Assembly (NCBI GenBank): GCA_045106335.1
Contig: JBGCEM010000155.1
Span: 1-39,747 of the forward strand
DNA from: Aliishimia sp045106335
Lineage (GTDB): Bacteria > Pseudomonadota > Alphaproteobacteria > Rhodobacterales > Rhodobacteraceae
Reading direction: 5' to 3'
Length of the DNA stretch: 39,747 nucleotides
The translations under genes were made by a program, and so were the position numbers. The notes beneath the pieces were generated by a model. It had not been told where the DNA came from and ran no database searches. It was given only the letters and a program-made list of their open reading frames with translations. Each line of letters starts with the position of its first letter. Within the stretch, counting starts at the first letter, position 1. This document shows, one piece after another, positions 7,943 to 17,269 of this stretch.

Positions 7943-9453
7943 CAGTGGTTGCCAGAGCCATCAAAGCGGGCAGCGTCAGCAGCGGCCTTGCGGATCGCCC
8001 CGGCTTTGTGCACAGTTTCCATGAATTCGGCTTCGGGATCGCTGTCATAGACTACGCCGCCACCGGCCTGAATATACAGTTTTTGATCCTTCAGAACGGC
8101 CGTGCGCAGGGCAATACACATGTCCATATCTCCGCCCGCGCTGAAATACCCGACACCGCCGCCATAGATGCCGCGCTTTTCGGGTTCCAATTCGTCGATG
8201 ATTTCCATGGCGCGTACCTTTGGTGCCCCGGACACAGTGCCTGCGGGCATGCCTGCAAAGAACGCATCCAGCGCGTCTTTGTCTTCGTGCAGCTCACCCA
8301 CCACGTTGGAGACGATGTGCATGACGTGGCTGTAGCGTTCCACGATGAATTCCTCGGTCGGGCGCACGGTGCCGATTTTGGCAACACGCCCCACATCATT
8401 GCGCCCCAAATCCAGCAACATCAAATGCTCGGCCAGCTCTTTTTGATCGGCCATCAGATCAGCTTCCAGTGCACGATCTTCTTCAGGCGTCGCGCCGCGT
8501 TTGCGGGTGCCTGCGATGGGTCGAATGGTCACTTCATTGCCAAACACACGCACTAAGATTTCAGGCGAAGCACCGACGACCTGAAACCCACCAAAATTGA
8601 AATAGAACATGAACGGCGAGGGGTTCGTGCGCCTGAGCGAGCGATAAAGCGCAAAGGGCGGGTGTTGGAAGTCTTGGGTCCAACGTTGCGCAGGTACGAC
8701 TTGAAATATATCGCCCGCGCGGATGTAATCCTTCGCTTTATTGACAGCGGCTTTATAGGCGTCCTTCGTGAAATTGCTAACAGGCTCACTGGGCGTTTGC
8801 GCCTCGCCCAGATCACGCCGGTCTACGGGCACTGCGCGTTCCAGATCACGAACTGCATCCATGACCCGTTCGGCGGCTTGCGCATAGGCGGCCTTGGCAG
8901 ATTGCCCCTCACTGGCCCAAGCAGGAGAGACCACTGTGACCTCGCCCTTCACACCATCCAGCACAGCAATCACCGACGGGCGCAGCATCACAGCATCGGG
9001 CACCCCCAGCACATCCGGGTTCACATTCGGCAAATGTTCAACCAAGCGCACAGTGTCATAGCCCAAATAGCCAAACAGCCCCGCGGCGGATTGGGGCAGG
9101 TCCTCGGGCAGATCAATTTTGCTTTCAGCGATCAGCGCGCGCAGCACGTCCAATGGGTTGCCGGGCGCGTCCTCAAACGCGCTGTCATCATAGCGCGACT
9201 GACGGTTGATGGCCGATGTTTCACCCTGACAGCGCCAGATCAGATCGGGCTTCATGCCGATGATGGAATAGCGCCCGCGCACCTCACCACCTGTCACAGA
9301 TTCCAGAATGAACGCATTTTGCGCCGTGCCTGCAAGCTTCAGCATCAAGGATACGGGCGTGTCCAAATCCGCAGCCAGCCGGGTGTACACGATCTGGTTT
9401 TTGCCGTTTTGGAAATCCGCCGCGAAGGCGTCATATTCGGGGATCAGGGCCAT
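7942..9453 (-). CDS. trpE: Anthranilate synthase component I
   Basis: This 503-aa enzyme makes anthranilate from chorismate, with ammonia supplied by TrpG, in the first step of tryptophan synthesis. The N-terminal domain carries NAFILESVTGGEVRGRYS, matching the LLES region used for tryptophan feedback. The chorismate-binding domain has PIAGTRKRGATPEEDRALE, LLDLGRNDVGRVAKIG, VSGAPKVRAMEIIDELEP and YGGGVGYFSAGGDMDMCI, all diagnostic. It begins 6 bases after the ppiD stop without a strong ribosome site, so it is probably read from the ppiD transcript. It ends overlapping the next gene by one base. No leader-peptide attenuator is visible in front of it. trpG is not in the window. Confidence 0.97.
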   Translation of the reverse strand: MALIPEYDAFAADFQNGKNQIVYTRLAADLDTPVSLMLKLAGTAQNAFILESVTGGEVRGRYSIIGMKPDLIWRCQGETSAINRQSRYDDSAFEDAPGNPLDVLRALIAESKIDLPEDLPQSAAGLFGYLGYDTVRLVEHLPNVNPDVLGVPDAVMLRPSVIAVLDGVKGEVTVVSPAWASEGQSAKAAYAQAAERVMDAVRDLERAVPVDRRDLGEAQTPSEPVSNFTKDAYKAAVNKAKDYIRAGDIFQVVPAQRWTQDFQHPPFALYRSLRRTNPSPFMFYFNFGGFQVVGASPEILVRVFGNEVTIRPIAGTRKRGATPEEDRALEADLMADQKELAEHLMLLDLGRNDVGRVAKIGTVRPTEEFIVERYSHVMHIVSNVVGELHEDKDALDAFFAGMPAGTVSGAPKVRAMEIIDELEPEKRGIYGGGVGYFSAGGDMDMCIALRTAVLKDQKLYIQAGGGVVYDSDPEAEFMETVHKAGAIRKAAADAARFDGSGNH

Positions 9454-9459
9454 AGTCGT

Positions 9460-11301
9460 TTAAAAATTCGCGTTAACGGCTTCGACCGCTTGGGGGTCGA
9501 TCCGCTGTTCTGCACGTTGTGTGACATCGCGCGTGAACACATCAAAGATGTCTTGCGCCAGGGATTGGTCGATCTGCGCTTGCAGAGCGTCGCGCAGTTG
9601 TTGGGCCTCATCTGAGGCCGCCGGGGGGGCGATGCCGTTGAGTTGCACAATGGTAACAAGCCCGCTGCCTGCGATGACTTGCACGTCATTGGACGACATC
9701 ATAAAGATATCGCGCAGGAATGTCGGCGGTGTTTGCGGGATAAACGCGCCACGTGTACGCCCAGTTTCTTCGACAGCAGTCAGCCCTAGGGTCGCGAAAT
9801 CTGAGCCTTGGGTGATTTGGCGTGCAAGATCCGCGCCTGCGGCTTCCAGCGCGTCTTGTGTGCGCTGGATTTCCAAAGCGACACGCACAGCTTCGCGCGC
9901 ATCTTCAAAAGGCTCGGGGCGTTGGGGCAATTCTTCTTCCAGGCGCATCGCATAAACGCTGCCATCTTCCAGCACATCCACGGCCGGGAAATCATCCAAC
10001 GTCACACCTGTCGCGGCCTCGCGGAACCCTTCATAGGCGGCGATGTCTTCGCCACTGGCAGGGGTCCAATCGATTTCGTTCAGCACCAAATCCGTTTCGG
10101 CCACCAAGTCTTCCAAAGTCGCGCCACCAGCAAGCAGATCATCATAGCTTTCGGCTTGGGCCTCAATCAGACGGCTGGCGGCTTGCAGGGCGACGGATTC
10201 GCGCAGCTCGGATTTGGCGTCGTCAAAGCTGATTGAATTGGCGGGCAGAACACCGTTGATGCGGAACAGGGCAGGCCCCAGGGACGAGGGCAGCGGCCCC
10301 ACCACATCACCGACATCGGCGCCAAAAACAGCCTCACCCGCATCATCAAGCTCGGACCGACCGACATCGCCCAAATCCACATCTGCCAGGGTCAGACCAC
10401 GATCCGCAACAAGTGCGTCAAACGTCGTGCCGGCAACTTCCAGGCTGGCTTTGGCTTGCGCCGCAGCACTTTCGTCCAAGTACACCAAACGCTCAACCAG
10501 ACGCCGCTCGGGTTGAACGAATTCATCGATGCGTTCGTCATAGGCTTGGCGCAGCGTTGCTTCGTCAATTTCGACTTCGTCCATCAACATGTCCGGTGTG
10601 ACCCAAGCATACGTAATGCGTTTGGTGATCGGAAGGGTGAATTGATCCGTGTTGGCGTCATAGAAAGCGCGCAAATCGGCGTCACTGGCAGGCGCAAGTG
10701 GCGCGTCCAAGGCCGAGATATCCAGCGCAGTCCAGGTGAAATCGCGCTGCTCGCCTGCATATGCAACGATGGTGTCGGCATAGGTCGCAGGCATGGATAC
10801 ACCATTTATCACAGCGCCCTGCAACATCGTGCGGGCAGAGTCTTCGCGCAAGGTGGTTTCGAATTCACCCACGGACATGCCCTGATTTTGAAGCGCAAAT
10901 TGATACGCTTCGCGATCAAACTGCCCATCTAAGCCCTGAAAGGCGGGAATATTGAGCACTTGATCACGGACATTTTCGTCCCCAATCGATAGACCCATTT
11001 CCGTGGCTTCATGGTCCAGCGCCCGCGAGGTGACCAACCGATTAAGTACCGCGCGATCAAGACCAAATTCGCGCGCTTGCGCAAAAGTAAACGTCTGGCC
11101 AGTTTGTTGGCGCAGGGCTGACAATTCGCGCTGCATCGCCAGGAAATAGGCCTGTGTGGTGATCGGTTTATCGCCGACTTTGCCAATTGTGCGGACATTT
11201 CCGCCCACATTGCCTGCGCCAAATCCAGCAAGGCCCACGATCAGCAAACCCAACAGAATCCAAACTGCCGTTTTTGAAATGCTCGACTTCTTTTCAGCCA
11301 T
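9460..11301 (-). CDS. ppiD: SurA/PpiD-type peptidylprolyl isomerase, membrane-anchored
   Basis: This 613-aa envelope chaperone has a short cytoplasmic N-terminus and one membrane helix at about residues 10-29 (TAVWILLGLLIVGLAGFGAG). A SurA-like helical N-domain follows (KPITTQAYFLAMQRELSALR, FGLDRAVLNRLVTSRALDHE). The middle parvulin-like PPIase segment is about 230-360, and a helical C-terminal region completes the PpiD layout. It should assist folding of outer-membrane and periplasmic proteins at the Sec exit. The parvulin domain looks degenerate, so isomerase activity is not assured. AAAGGGG 5 bases before the ATG supports the start. It is the first gene of an operon with trpE and an aspartoacylase-like gene. 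There is no functional link I can see to tryptophan synthesis. Confidence 0.9.
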   Translation of the reverse strand: MAEKKSSISKTAVWILLGLLIVGLAGFGAGNVGGNVRTIGKVGDKPITTQAYFLAMQRELSALRQQTGQTFTFAQAREFGLDRAVLNRLVTSRALDHEATEMGLSIGDENVRDQVLNIPAFQGLDGQFDREAYQFALQNQGMSVGEFETTLREDSARTMLQGAVINGVSMPATYADTIVAYAGEQRDFTWTALDISALDAPLAPASDADLRAFYDANTDQFTLPITKRITYAWVTPDMLMDEVEIDEATLRQAYDERIDEFVQPERRLVERLVYLDESAAAQAKASLEVAGTTFDALVADRGLTLADVDLGDVGRSELDDAGEAVFGADVGDVVGPLPSSLGPALFRINGVLPANSISFDDAKSELRESVALQAASRLIEAQAESYDDLLAGGATLEDLVAETDLVLNEIDWTPASGEDIAAYEGFREAATGVTLDDFPAVDVLEDGSVYAMRLEEELPQRPEPFEDAREAVRVALEIQRTQDALEAAGADLARQITQGSDFATLGLTAVEETGRTRGAFIPQTPPTFLRDIFMMSSNDVQVIAGSGLVTIVQLNGIAPPAASDEAQQLRDALQAQIDQSLAQDIFDVFTRDVTQRAEQRIDPQAVEAVNANF

Positions 11302-11442
11302 GTTTGCCCCTTTGCGCGTGCCATTCGGCCTGCTGCGCTTGATTGTATCGTAAACCGCGTTCGTGCCTCAATATTTCAGGGGCCGGGCAGGGGCAAGCGC
11401 TATAGCACTCCGATCGTGCACAGAATTGCGGGCAAACCGCTG

Positions 11443-12615
11443 TTACAATGCGCTGAGGCGGTCATACATGTGCGCAATTCCGTCCGCATCCAGATTGGCG
11501 AAGGCGATGCGCAGTTCTGACTTTGACGGAGCATAATCGTTTGGGTGAAACATCGTGCCGGGCAAACACAGCAGCCCGGCGGTCTTGACCAGTTCAGGCG
11601 CCAGTCGGTCCGAGGGCGTGTCAAAAGGGTGGCGCATATAGGCGAAATACGCGCCACAGCCCAGCAGCTGCCAGCCTTTGGCGGCCAGGGCAGGGAATCC
11701 TGCCTCAATCGCGCGCTTTCGACGCAGGATTTCAAGCCGTTGTTCGGCCAGCCAATCGCCCAAGTTTTGCATCCCCCACAGCGCGCCGATTTGCCCGACT
11801 TGGCTGGGGCAGATGGTGACGGTGTCCAAGAATTTTTCGACCTCGGCCAGTAGTTTGGGGCTGGCGATCAGCGCGCCAATGCGGTGCCCTGTAAGGCGGT
11901 AAGCTTTGGAAAATGAATAAAGTTGGACAACCGTGTCGTGCCACTCGGGATCTTGCATCAAATCATGCGGCGCGCCGGTTTGGCTGTGAAAATCGCGATA
12001 CGTTTCGTCGATGATCAGTTTGATGGACTTGCTGCGGCACAGATCACGGAAAGCGGCGATCAGGTTGGTGGGATATTCCACACCGCCGGGATTGTTGGGG
12101 CTGACCAAGGCAATGGCGCGGGTGCGTGGCGTGATCAGAGCGGCTGCTTGGTCGGGATCTGGCAGCAAATCCGGGCCAGTGGTCAACGGCACCGCATTTA
12201 CCCCCGCCATATCAAGCCACATTTTATGATTGAAATACCAGGGGGTTGGCAGGATAACGTCATCCCCGTCGCAACACAAAGCCGAGATGGTCGCCGCGAA
12301 AGCCTGATTACAACCCGAGGTAATCGCCACATTTTGCGCCGTGATTTGCGCACCATAAATACGACTGGTTTGCTCCGCCAATTCCGCGCGTAAATCCGGC
12401 AAGCCCAGGACAGGTCCGTATAAATGGCTGGCATCTTGGTGCAGCAGCGCGTCTGCCATGGCCTGGCGCATGGCATTGGGGGGGGGATCCACCGGGGCGG
12501 CCTGGCTGACATTGATCAGCGGGCGGTCGGCGGGGAAGGTGACACCGTCCAACCAACGCCGCGCCTCCATTACCGGCGGGGGGAACGTGCCAGCCGTGCG
12601 CGCCGTATCAGTCAT
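11443..12615 (-). CDS. Class I/II PLP-dependent aminotransferase
   Basis: This 390-aa fold-type I aminotransferase has the standard signatures: LYGPVLGLPDLRAELAE, the phosphate-binding ITSGCNQAFAATI, VSPNNPGG, IIDETYRDF, and SFSKAYRLTGHRIG with Lys237 as the PLP lysine. A helical C-terminal domain completes the usual length. The substrate cannot be deduced; aspartate, aromatic or other amino acids are possible. Its start lies inside the end of tyrS (8-base overlap), so the two are co-transcribed and coupled. This suggests, without proving, a link to aromatic amino acids. The following ~140 bases before ppiD hold nothing I can call except the ppiD promoter and ribosome site. Confidence 0.92.
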   Translation of the reverse strand: MTDTARTAGTFPPPVMEARRWLDGVTFPADRPLINVSQAAPVDPPPNAMRQAMADALLHQDASHLYGPVLGLPDLRAELAEQTSRIYGAQITAQNVAITSGCNQAFAATISALCCDGDDVILPTPWYFNHKMWLDMAGVNAVPLTTGPDLLPDPDQAAALITPRTRAIALVSPNNPGGVEYPTNLIAAFRDLCRSKSIKLIIDETYRDFHSQTGAPHDLMQDPEWHDTVVQLYSFSKAYRLTGHRIGALIASPKLLAEVEKFLDTVTICPSQVGQIGALWGMQNLGDWLAEQRLEILRRKRAIEAGFPALAAKGWQLLGCGAYFAYMRHPFDTPSDRLAPELVKTAGLLCLPGTMFHPNDYAPSKSELRIAFANLDADGIAHMYDRLSAL

Positions 12616-13861
12616 CTAAGGTCACCAACGCATGGCGTTTTTTTCCCGCAGACAGTTTGATCGGGCTGGCCAGCGCGGCTGCATCCACCATCAAACCGGC
12701 ATTCGTCAAAGGTGCGTCATCAATCCGCGCGCCGTTTTCGGAAATCAGCCGCTTGGCCTCTTTGCCCGAGCCCGCTAGACCCGAGCGCACGATCAACTGC
12801 ACAATCGAAATGCCATCGCCCAGCTCGGCGCGCGACAAAGACAGCGTTGGCAAATCATCGCCCACGCCGCCCTTTTCAAAGACCTCGCGCGCGGTCGCTT
12901 CGGCCGTGGCCGCCGCGTCAGCACCGTGACACAAGGTGGTGACCTCATTGGCCAAAATCACCTTGGCGGCATTCACGTCCGCCCCGCCCAAAGCGCCCAG
13001 ACGGTCACATTCGGCGACGGGCAATTCCGTGAACAGCTTCAAAAACTTGCCCACATCCGCGTCTGTGGTGTTGCGCCAGAACTGCCAGAACTCATAGGGG
13101 CTGCGCATTTCCGCGTTCAACCAAACGGCGCCATTGGCGGATTTGCCCATCTTCTTGCCGTCAGACGTGGTTAACAGCGGCGTCGTCAGCCCATAAATCT
13201 GATTGTCGATCACCCGGCGCGTCAAATCGATCCCGTTGACGATATTGCCCCACTGATCAGAGCCGCCAAATTGCACCAAACACCCATAGCGTCGGTTGAG
13301 TTCCAGAAAGTCATAAGCCTGCAAAATCATGTAGTTGAATTCCAAGAAGGACAGCGACTGTTCGCGATCCAACCGAGATTTCACCGATTCAAACGACAAC
13401 ATCCGGTTCACCGAAAAATGCCGTCCAATGTCGCGCAGAAAGTCCAGATAGTTCAACCCATCCAGCCATTCCGCGTTGTTCAACATTAACGCCCCCGTGG
13501 GTCCTTCGGAATAATCCAGGTATTTTTCAAAGACGCTTTTGATCCCAGCGATGTTGCTGTTGATTTGATCCGGCGTCAGCAGCGGGCGTTCATCCGCGCG
13601 AAAAGACGGATCGCCCACCTTGGTCGTGCCCCCGCCCATGAGTGTGATCGGTTTGTGCCCGGTTTTTTGAAGCCAGCGCAGGATCGTGATTTGTATCAGC
13701 GATCCCACATGCAGCGATTTGGCTGTGGCATCAAAGCCGATATAGCCCGGCACCACGCCTTGAACCAACGCATCGTCCAAACCTTGATAATCGGTGCAGT
13801 CGGCCAGAAAGCCGCGTTCCATCATCACAGTCATGAAATCGGATTTAGGGTGGTAAGTCAT
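12608..13861 (-). CDS. tyrS: Tyrosyl-tRNA synthetase
   Basis: This 417-aa class I synthetase charges tRNA-Tyr. The HIGH-type motif is HVGS (51-54), the KMSKS-type motif is KMGKS (237-241), and the tyrosine pocket segment QFGGSDQWGNI lies around 197-207. A C-terminal S4 RNA-binding domain (IVQLIVRSGLAGSGKEAKRL, then GARIDDAPL) follows. It is the standard bacterial TyrRS form. ATG at 13861 is chosen because GAGG lies 6 bases upstream; a start ten codons earlier lacks support. It is divergent from anmK (62-base gap) and overlaps the downstream aminotransferase. No T-box or other leader is possible in so short a gap. Confidence 0.97.
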   Translation of the reverse strand: MTYHPKSDFMTVMMERGFLADCTDYQGLDDALVQGVVPGYIGFDATAKSLHVGSLIQITILRWLQKTGHKPITLMGGGTTKVGDPSFRADERPLLTPDQINSNIAGIKSVFEKYLDYSEGPTGALMLNNAEWLDGLNYLDFLRDIGRHFSVNRMLSFESVKSRLDREQSLSFLEFNYMILQAYDFLELNRRYGCLVQFGGSDQWGNIVNGIDLTRRVIDNQIYGLTTPLLTTSDGKKMGKSANGAVWLNAEMRSPYEFWQFWRNTTDADVGKFLKLFTELPVAECDRLGALGGADVNAAKVILANEVTTLCHGADAAATAEATAREVFEKGGVGDDLPTLSLSRAELGDGISIVQLIVRSGLAGSGKEAKRLISENGARIDDAPLTNAGLMVDAAALASPIKLSAGKKRHALVTLDD

Positions 13862-13923
13862 GTCTTGCCTCGGCTGATCGTAACGGGGCATCTATAGGCA
13901 AGGGCGGGCAAAAGGAAAAGACC

Positions 13924-15024
13924 ATGAAGACGACCACGGGCGCGCGCGCTCCGATTTGGGTTCTGGGGGCGATGAGCGGAACGTCTTTGGATGGGGTGGA
14001 TGCTGCACTTTTGCGCACGGATGGAATTGAGATTTTCGAATTTGGAAGCCATGCGTATCGCGCCTATTCGGACGGCGAGCGCGCGGTGGTGCGGGCCGCA
14101 TTGGGCCAGTGGTCCGGGCCTGCGGTCGAGGCCGCCGCACAGGTGGTGCAGGATGTGCATGTGGAATTGCTGTCACGCTTTCGCGCCGATTTGGTTGGGT
14201 TTCATGGCCAAACTTTGGCCCATGCGCCGCGCGCCCAAGGCACGTTGCAAGTCGGGGATGGGGCCGCATTGGCGGCGCGTTTGAAGTGCCCCGTCGTGTG
14301 GGATTTTCGCAGCTCGGATGTGCAGATGGGTGGCGAGGGCGCGCCTTTGGCCCCGTTCTATCACTTTGCTTTGGCACGCTTTATTGGCGCAACTGAGCCC
14401 GTTGTGTTCTTAAACTTGGGCGGTGTCGGCAATATCACTTATGTCGATCCCAGCAAGCCCGCGCCCGATGCGCCTGGCGCGTTGTTGGCGTTTGATACTG
14501 GACCTGCCAATGCGCCGCTGAACGATTTGGTCACCGCGCGCTGCGGCGTTCCGTTTGACAAGGGCGGGGCGATTGCGGCTTCGGGGATCGTCGAAACGGG
14601 CGCGCTAGAGCTTTTCCTGGCCGAGCCTTACTTTGCGCGCATCCCGCCTAAATCCTTGGACCGGAATGACTTTGCCGAAATGATTGGGCTGGTCGCTGAA
14701 TTGTCCGATGCCGATGCCGCAGCGACGTTGACGGGCATGTGTGCCGCATCCGTGGCCAGCAGCATGGAACATCTGCCGCAAAAACCCAAACGCGTCTTGG
14801 TCACAGGCGGCGGGCGATTGAACCCGGTGTTAATGCGGATGCTGACAGTGTCGCTGGACTGTGACTTAGGTCCGGTCGAAAGCGTCGGGCTGAACGGCGA
14901 TATGTTAGAAGCACAGGCCTTTGCCCATCTTGCCGCCCGTGTGGCGCGCGGGTTGTCGACGTCTTGTCCGTCCACAACAGGGGTCAGTGCGGCAATCGGG
15001 GGCGGCGTTCTCAGCCGCCCCTAA
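13924..15024 (+). CDS. anmK: Anhydro-N-acetylmuramic acid kinase
   Basis: This 366-aa ASKHA-fold kinase phosphorylates and opens 1,6-anhydro-MurNAc to MurNAc-6-P during cell-wall recycling in the cytoplasm. Signatures include MSGTSLDGVD (17-26), GFHGQTLAHAP, a LNLGGVGNITYV nucleotide loop, LAFDTGPANAPLND with the likely catalytic Asp, and VTGGGRLNPVLM near the C-terminus. Length matches the family (about 370 aa). AAGGA lies 7 bases before the ATG. It is divergent from tyrS and convergent with eno (9-base gap). A lytic transglycosylase that could release the anhydro-sugar lies about 9 kb away, but no murQ/etherase is nearby. Confidence 0.96.
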   Translation: MKTTTGARAPIWVLGAMSGTSLDGVDAALLRTDGIEIFEFGSHAYRAYSDGERAVVRAALGQWSGPAVEAAAQVVQDVHVELLSRFRADLVGFHGQTLAHAPRAQGTLQVGDGAALAARLKCPVVWDFRSSDVQMGGEGAPLAPFYHFALARFIGATEPVVFLNLGGVGNITYVDPSKPAPDAPGALLAFDTGPANAPLNDLVTARCGVPFDKGGAIAASGIVETGALELFLAEPYFARIPPKSLDRNDFAEMIGLVAELSDADAAATLTGMCAASVASSMEHLPQKPKRVLVTGGGRLNPVLMRMLTVSLDCDLGPVESVGLNGDMLEAQAFAHLAARVARGLSTSCPSTTGVSAAIGGGVLSRP

Positions 15025-15033
15025 TGGCTGAGC

Positions 15034-16308
15034 TTAGCGCAGGATCGAGCGGCCCGCATACTGCGCCGTCGCGCCCAGGGCCTCTTCGATGCGGATCAAT
15101 TGGTTGTATTTCGCCAACCGGTCCGAGCGCGCCAACGATCCAGTTTTGATTTGCCCGCAATTTGTGGCGACGGCCAGATCGGCAATCGTCGCGTCCTCGG
15201 TTTCGCCGGAACGGTGCGACATCACATTGGTAAAGCCCGCGCGATGGGCCATATCCACCGCCTGCAGCGTTTCGGTGAGGGACCCGATTTGGTTCACTTT
15301 GACCAACATCGAATTGGCGCAGCCTTTGGCGATCCCGTCGGACAGACGGGCCGGATTGGTCACGAACAGATCATCGCCAACCAGCTGAACTTTGTCGCCC
15401 AGTAGGTCCGTCAACGCCTTCCAACCGTCCCAATCATCCTCGGACATGCCGTCCTCAATTGAGATGATCGGGTAATCTGTCACCAGGGCCGCCAAATAGG
15501 CCGCGTTCTCGTCAGATGTCAGAGTTTTCCCTTCTCCTGCAAAGACATACTTTCCATCCTTAAAGTATTCTGTGGCGGCACAATCCAGGGCCAAGTGCAC
15601 CTCGTCCCCAGGTTTATACCCAGCCGTTTCAATCGCCTTTAAGATGAAATCCAGCGCATCCCGGGTCGAAGACAAGTTCGGCGCAAAGCCGCCTTCATCG
15701 CCCACACCCGTGGCTAAACCCGCGTCAGACAAGCCTTTTTTCAGCGTGTGAAATATTTCAGACCCCATGCGGACTGCGTCGCGGATATTTTCAGCGGCCA
15801 CAGGCATGATCATGAATTCTTGGATATCGATGGGGTTATCTGCATGCTCGCCGCCATTGATGATGTTCATCATGGGAACCGGCAAAACCCGCGCAGAGGT
15901 GCCGCCTACATAGCGATAAAGGGGCTGCGAACAGTAGTCCGCCGCTGCTTTCGCCGTGGCCAAGGACACACCCAGGATCGCATTCGCGCCCAGACGGCTT
16001 TTGTTGTCGGTACCGTCCAGCTCGATCATGGTTTCGTCAATGTCGACCTGGTCTGTGGCATCCGATCCCACCAACGCTTCGGCGATCTCGCCATTTACAG
16101 CCGCGCAGGCTTCCAACACGCCTTTGCCCATGTAACGCGCCGTGTCCCCGTCACGTTTTTCCACCGCTTCATAAGCCCCAGTCGAGGCCCCCGAAGGCAC
16201 TGCCGCGCGCCCCATTGTGCCATCCTCCAAGATCACATCGACTTCGACCGTGGGATTGCCCCGACTGTCCAGAATTTCACGGGCGTGGATGTCGATAATG
16301 GTGCTCAT
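15034..16308 (-). CDS. eno: Enolase
   Basis: This 424-aa glycolytic enzyme interconverts 2-phosphoglycerate and phosphoenolpyruvate. All key residues are visible: Glu205 in GVGDEGGFAPN, metal ligands Asp242 (LALDCA), Glu285 (SIEDGMSEDDW) and Asp312 (VGDDLFVTNP), Lys337 in LVKVNQIGSLTET, and the SHRSGETED loop. The start MSTIIDIHAREILDSRGNP is the conserved enolase N-terminus. The longer in-frame extension of 42 codons is upstream leader. AAAGGA lies about 10 bases before the ATG. It is followed convergently by anmK, and the EamA exporter gene ends 70 bases upstream on the same strand. Nothing is unusual. Confidence 0.98.
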   Translation of the reverse strand: MSTIIDIHAREILDSRGNPTVEVDVILEDGTMGRAAVPSGASTGAYEAVEKRDGDTARYMGKGVLEACAAVNGEIAEALVGSDATDQVDIDETMIELDGTDNKSRLGANAILGVSLATAKAAADYCSQPLYRYVGGTSARVLPVPMMNIINGGEHADNPIDIQEFMIMPVAAENIRDAVRMGSEIFHTLKKGLSDAGLATGVGDEGGFAPNLSSTRDALDFILKAIETAGYKPGDEVHLALDCAATEYFKDGKYVFAGEGKTLTSDENAAYLAALVTDYPIISIEDGMSEDDWDGWKALTDLLGDKVQLVGDDLFVTNPARLSDGIAKGCANSMLVKVNQIGSLTETLQAVDMAHRAGFTNVMSHRSGETEDATIADLAVATNCGQIKTGSLARSDRLAKYNQLIRIEEALGATAQYAGRSILR

Positions 16309-16378
16309 AGCGCTGGGATCCTTTGAAGTGGTCACTGTTTGCGCTCTCATAACGTCGCAGTGCCGCATTTGAAAGGGG

Positions 16379-17269
16379 TCAGGCGCGGCGACGCACCTGT
16401 TCGCGCCAGATTGTATAAAGACCCGAGGCCACAATGATCGCCGCCCCCAAATAGGTCAGTGCATCCGGGCGTTCGCCAAAAATCAACGCGGCCAGGATCA
16501 GCGCAAACACGATCCGCGAATAGCGAAATGGCGTCACAACAGCGATTTCCCCAACCCGCATAGCCGCTGTGATCCCGAAATAGCCAATGGGCAAGGTGAT
16601 CAAAGTGATCATCAACAGAAGCGCTTGGGTGGGCGTTGGCATGATGAGCGGAGTGCCTTGGATGAACAGCAACACGATGCCAACCACCCCCATGACAAAC
16701 ACGGCATAGGTCGCGGCTTGGTGCGTGGCCACGTGGGCGGGCAATCGCCGGGTCAGCAGATCGCGCACCGCAAGGGCAGTTGCGGCGGTGATCGCCAAAA
16801 GGGAGGCTGTGCTAAAGCTGTCAGACCAGGGCCGGATCACCAGCAAGACGCCAACAAAGCCGACGGCAATCGCGGCCCATCGGCGCGGGCCCACAGGCTC
16901 TTTGAACCAGATCGCAGCCCCCAACGTCACGATCAACGGATTGGCTTGCAGGATCGCCGACAGGGTTGAAAGGGGCACCAAAACAAGCGCGCTGAGGAAG
17001 CTTACGGCGGCCAGAATCTCGAACAAGTTGCGCCAGATCACGACGGGCAATAGGAAGTTTTTACGCCACCGCGTCACCCCTTGTCGGCGTGCCAAGGTAC
17101 CAAAAATTAGCGTCGCGCCAAGGCCTTGGACCATCATCAACTGACCCAAAGGGATCGCGCCGCCCAGCACTTTTAGCAAAACGTCTGTGATCGCCAGACC
17201 CGCCATACCCAGCACCATCAGCGCCACACCGCGCAGATTATCCGACACGATCACCGAAGTTTGGCTCAC
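16379..17269 (-). CDS. DMT-superfamily (EamA) transporter
   Basis: This 296-aa inner-membrane protein has about ten hydrophobic helices in two tandem EamA repeats (VALMVLGMAGLAITDVLLKV in the first; a second half starting near TASLLAITAATALAVRDLL). The family exports small metabolites such as amino acids, purines and drugs; the substrate here is unknown. The start codon is GTG, overlapping the stop of the CBS-domain gene by four bases (GTGA), and there is no ribosome site of its own, so it is translationally coupled to that gene. It ends about 70 bases before eno. Confidence 0.9.
   Translation of the reverse strand: MSQTSVIVSDNLRGVALMVLGMAGLAITDVLLKVLGGAIPLGQLMMVQGLGATLIFGTLARRQGVTRWRKNFLLPVVIWRNLFEILAAVSFLSALVLVPLSTLSAILQANPLIVTLGAAIWFKEPVGPRRWAAIAVGFVGVLLVIRPWSDSFSTASLLAITAATALAVRDLLTRRLPAHVATHQAATYAVFVMGVVGIVLLFIQGTPLIMPTPTQALLLMITLITLPIGYFGITAAMRVGEIAVVTPFRYSRIVFALILAALIFGERPDALTYLGAAIIVASGLYTIWREQVRRRA

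Noticed and set aside
9454..9459. Possible tryptophan attenuator before trpE
   Set aside because: Only six bases separate ppiD and trpE, so no leader peptide or alternate hairpins can fit there.
8662..9615. 317-codon open frame on the plus strand opposite trpE and ppiD
   Set aside because: It is antisense to a certain trpE and crosses the trpE/ppiD junction; its composition (His-, Gln- and Arg-rich) is that of a shadow frame in GC-rich coding DNA.
13892..14377. 161-codon minus-strand frame opposite anmK
   Set aside because: Arg/Pro-rich shadow of the anmK gene with no ribosome site and no family resemblance.
16309..16434. 42-codon N-terminal extension of enolase
   Set aside because: The conserved enolase N-terminus begins at the ATG at 16308, which has its own AAAGGA; the extra frame is leader.
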